Part shown: one piece after another, positions 61,219 through 64,000 of the stretch
How positions within the stretch are numbered: the stretch's first letter is position 1
Layout of the letters: every line of letters begins with the position of its first letter
Assembly (NCBI RefSeq): GCF_001005315.1
Contig: NZ_LBMG01000002.1
Span: 124,001 to 188,000, forward strand
Origin: Kordia jejudonensis
Lineage (GTDB): Bacteria; Bacteroidota; Bacteroidia; Flavobacteriales; Flavobacteriaceae
Length of the DNA: 64,000 nucleotides
Direction of reading: 5' to 3'
Notes under the pieces: generated by a model
Database searches by the model: none
Told to the model about the DNA's origin: nothing
Seen by the model: only the letters and a program-made list of their open reading frames with translations
Position numbers and translations under genes: made by a program

Positions 61219-64000
61219 TTATTTCAATTTCTTTTTCACTTCTACTTCTTGGAAACATTCTACAATATCACCTTCTTTGATGTCGTTGTAGTTCTTCACT
61301 TGTAATCCACAATCATACCCTTTACTAACTTCTTTAACATCGTCTTTGAAACGTTTTAACGAAGCTAATTCTCCTGTAAAGATTACCACTCCATCACGAA
61401 TTAATCGGATACCAGCATTTCTGTAAATTTTACCATCTGTTACCATACAACCTGCAATTGTTCCAATTTTGGAGATTTTGAAGGTTTCTCTAATTTCAGC
61501 ATTACCCGTGATTTCTTCTTTCATTTCAGGAGATAATAGTCCTTCCATGGCATCTTTTACATCATTGATAGCATCATAGATAATGGAGTACGTACGGATA
61601 TCGATTTCTTCTTTATCAGCAACGTTTCTGGCATTTCCTGCTGGTCGCACGTTGAATCCGATGATAATTGCATCAGAAGCACTTGCTAATAACACATCAC
61701 TTTCTGTGATGGCTCCAACTCCTTTGTGAATGATTTTTACTTCAATTTCTTCCGTAGATAGTTTTTGGAATGAATCTGTCAATGCTTCAACCGAACCATC
61801 CACATCACCTTTAAGAATGATGTTCAGCTCTTGGAAGTCACCAATTTTGATTCTTCGACCAATGTCTGTCAACGTTGTTCTTCTTTGCGTTCTTACAGAT
61901 TGCTCTCGTAGTAATTGTGTACGTTTGGCTGCAATTTGTTTTGCATCTTTTTCGTCTTCAAATACATTGAATTTGTCACCTGCTTGTGGCGCTCCATCTA
62001 ATCCTAAGATTGATACTGGCGTTGATGGATTTGCAGTTTTTACTTTTTTCCCACGCTCATCAAACATTGCTTTAATTTTACCACTGTGCTTTCCAGCCAA
62101 TAGGTAATCTCCAATTTTTAATGTTCCGTTTTGTATTAGAATTGTTGATACATATCCACGACCTTTGTCAAGGAATGCTTCTACGACAGTTCCAACTGCA
62201 TTTTTATCTGGGTTTGCTTGTAATTCTAATAATTCAGCTTCAAGCAATACTTTTTCTAGTAATTCGTCAACTCCTAATCCTGTTTTTGCAGAGATATCAT
62301 GCGATTGAATTTTTCCTCCCCAATCTTCCACGAGAAGGTTCATAGCCGCTAATTTTTCTTTTATTTTATCAGGATTTGCCGTTGGTCTATCAATTTTGTT
62401 AATCGCAAATATGATAGGAACTCCAGCCGCTTGCGCGTGACTGATGGCTTCTTTTGTTTGCGGCATGACATCGTCGTCTGCTGCAATTACAATGATTGCG
62501 ATATCCGTTACTTGCGCACCACGTGCACGCATTGCTGTAAAGGCTTCGTGACCCGGTGTATCTAAGAAAGTGATTCGTTGTCCATTTTCAAGCTGTACTC
62601 CGTATGCTCCAATATGCTGTGTGATTCCTCCTGATTCTCCAGCAATTACATTTTCTTTACGAATATGGTCAAGTAGCGATGTTTTACCATGATCTACGTG
62701 TCCCATTACAGTTACTATTGGTGCTCTTGCAGATAAGTCTTCCGGCGCATCTTCTTCTTCTTGAATTGCTTCTTCAATATCAGCGGCAACGAAATCTACA
62801 CTAAATCCAAATTCTTCAGCAACTATGGACAATGTATCTGCATCAAGACGTTGGTTCATGGTTACCATGATTCCTAACATCATACATTTAGATATAATTT
62901 CATTGATTCCGACATCCATCATGGTAGCAAGTTCACCAACAGTTACAAATTCTGTTGCTTTTAAGATTTTGCTTTCTGCTGCTTGTTGCTCTAGACTTTC
63001 TTCGGTTTTCTGTCTGTGTATGTCACGCTTCCCTTTACGGTATTTTGCTCCACGAGATTTGTTACTTTTCCCTTGAAGTTTTTCAAGCGTTTCACGTACT
63101 TGTTTTTGCACTTCTTCTTCAGTAGGCTCAACTTTTACAACAGGCGCTTTTCGTTGTGGTCCTCTACGGTTTCCACCTCTATTTCCTCCGCCACGGTTTC
63201 CACCACGGTTGTTATTGTTTCCTCCTGGACGATTGTTGTTTCCTCCTGGACCTGATTTAGAAATACGCTTACGTTTCTTTCTTTTATCTGCTTCTGATTC
63301 TTTTTTAGAATCTTCTTTTTTCTTTTTTGCTTTGTTGAACTGTGTCAAGTCAATTTTTTGACCTGTCATTTTCGGACCAGAAAGCTTTTGATATTTTGTT
63401 TCAATTACTTTTTTCTCTGGCACTGACGCTTCAGTTTCCTCCTTTTTCGTAGTTTCTTCAACAACCTTTGCAGGTGTTTTGGGCTTTTGAGGTGCTTTTT
63501 GCACAGGCGCTTTTTTAGACTCAGCAGGCTTTTGAACTGGTGTCTTTTTTTCAGCTTTTACTTCAGGAGCTTTTTGCTTTTCTACAGCTTTTGGTGCTTC
63601 TTCTTGCTTAGGTTTCGCTTGAACTTCTTTAGCAGGTGTAGCTTTTGGTGCTTCTTCAACTTTTTTCTGAACTGGTTCCGATTTGTCTTTTTGAGGGTTT
63701 AGATCTATTTTTCCAATCGTTTTTGGTCCAGAAAGGTTTGCTTTAGCGCGCACCACTTCTTCACGCTCCATTTTTCTTCGTTGTGCTTCTTCTTGTTCTT
63801 TTACAAGTTGCTCTCTCAACGCTTCTTTTTCTTTTCTTTTTTCTTCTCCTAATTCCTTAGAAGCCACTTTTTTGCTCTTGTCGGTTTGAAAACCATCAAG
63901 TAGCACATTGTATATTTCTTGTGATATTTTCGCGGTAGGTCTTTTTTCCACAGAATGTCCATTCTGAGATAAGAAATCCACGGCTCTATCAATTGAAATA
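61219..64000 (-). CDS. infB: translation initiation factor IF-2, 5' end cut by the window
   Basis: IF-2 brings initiator tRNA to the 30S subunit and promotes subunit joining, with GTP. The open frame runs past 63981 to the window edge ([12 protein letters not shown] is encoded at 63964-63999), so the true start lies outside. Visible here: the end of the N-terminal domain, a long Lys/Pro/Ala/Glu-rich linker (about 75-200 of the visible part), an Arg/Gly/Asn-rich stretch ([16 protein letters not shown]), then the GTPase domain with [19 protein letters not shown] and NKIDRP, and the C-terminal C1/C2 domains with the tRNA-binding end. Length so far, about 926 residues, is normal for the phylum. 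Confidence 0.97.
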   Translation of the reverse strand, partial: ISIDRAVDFLSQNGHSVEKRPTAKISQEIYNVLLDGFQTDKSKKVASKELGEEKRKEKEALREQLVKEQEEAQRRKMEREEVVRAKANLSGPKTIGKIDLNPQKDKSEPVQKKVEEAPKATPAKEVQAKPKQEEAPKAVEKQKAPEVKAEKKTPVQKPAESKKAPVQKAPQKPKTPAKVVEETTKKEETEASVPEKKVIETKYQKLSGPKMTGQKIDLTQFNKAKKKKEDSKKESEADKRKKRKRISKSGPGGNNNRPGGNNNNRGGNRGGGNRGGNRRGPQRKAPVVKVEPTEEEVQKQVRETLEKLQGKSNKSRGAKYRKGKRDIHRQKTEESLEQQAAESKILKATEFVTVGELATMMDVGINEIISKCMMLGIMVTMNQRLDADTLSIVAEEFGFSVDFVAADIEEAIQEEEDAPEDLSARAPIVTVMGHVDHGKTSLLDHIRKENVIAGESGGITQHIGAYGVQLENGQRITFLDTPGHEAFTAMRARGAQVTDIAIIVIAADDDVMPQTKEAISHAQAAGVPIIFAINKIDRPTANPDKIKEKLAAMNLLVEDWGGKIQSHDISAKTGLGVDELLEKVLLEAELLELQANPDKNAVGTVVEAFLDKGRGYVSTILIQNGTLKIGDYLLAGKHSGKIKAMFDERGKKVKTANPSTPVSILGLDGAPQAGDKFNVFEDEKDAKQIAAKRTQLLREQSVRTQRRTTLTDIGRRIKIGDFQELNIILKGDVDGSVEALTDSFQKLSTEEIEVKIIHKGVGAITESDVLLASASDAIIIGFNVRPAGNARNVADKEEIDIRTYSIIYDAINDVKDAMEGLLSPEMKEEITGNAEIRETFKISKIGTIAGCMVTDGKIYRNAGIRLIRDGVVIFTGELASLKRFKDDVKEVSKGYDCGLQVKNYNDIKEGDIVECFQEVEVKKKLK

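Overview
The window is a contiguous chromosomal segment of an AT-rich marine-type Flavobacteriaceae (Bacteroidota). Evidence: type IX secretion and gliding genes (sprA, a remB-like gene, a PorP/SprF-family protein), an Alternative Complex III operon joined to a cytochrome c oxidase, a LytS/LytTR two-component pair, and promoters of the Bacteroidota type (TTG, about 20 nt, TAnnTTTG). The genus cannot be fixed from sequence alone; intergenic short tandem repeats and Cys-rich lanthipeptide-like precursors remind me of Kordia, as an impression only. No tRNA, rRNA, CRISPR array, prophage or insertion sequence was seen.

Layout. 1-3.9 kb: end of bamA, two OmpH/Skp-like chaperones, two convergent Cys-rich RiPP-like precursor genes, murI and a gamma-carbonic-anhydrase-like gene. 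3.9-4.7 kb: gene-free repeat block (63 perfect octamers, then heptamer and pentamer arrays). 4.7-7.7 kb: LytTR regulator and TPR sensor kinase. 7.9-16.2 kb: SIMPL protein, vWA lipoprotein, PorP/SprF protein, NifU with a duplicated N-domain, dodecin, a hypothetical, DUF1304, MscS and tsaB. 16.3-22.1 kb: five-gene tripartite efflux operon (ABC ATPase, two permeases, adaptor, TolC). 22.2-27.7 kb: cytochrome oxidase assembly and subunit genes (cyoE, two subunit III proteins, subunit IV, then SCO, DUF420 and helpers). 27.9-29 kb: a frameshifted metallo-beta-lactamase-fold gene and a small membrane protein. 29-42.4 kb, all on the minus strand: ruvA, sprA, gcvH, a VanZ-like gene, two TonB-like genes and a remB-like gene. 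42.5-49 kb: malic enzyme, hypothetical, queG, P450, a second repeat block and ruvB. 49.1-60.5 kb: actABCDEF-coxB-coxA. 60.7-64 kb: SPOR protein and infB (cut by the window end).

How the genes work together. The largest theme is aerobic respiration. ActA-F oxidises quinol and passes electrons to a cytochrome c oxidase encoded in the same operon (CoxB, CoxA); the remaining subunits, heme O synthase and copper delivery factors are 22 kb away in a second cluster. The second theme is the outer membrane and surface: BamA and OmpH, SprA, the RemB-like protein, the PorP/SprF protein, TonB proteins and the efflux operon.

Most notable: the paired orphan RiPP-like precursors with CPTxxC and CGTxN cores; the locus-specific, G/T-rich tandem arrays in gene gaps, two of which fit the G-quadruplex pattern and share AT-rich tail modules; a TonB-C-like domain carried by the RemB-like protein as well as by its two TonB neighbours; and the frameshifted MBL gene.
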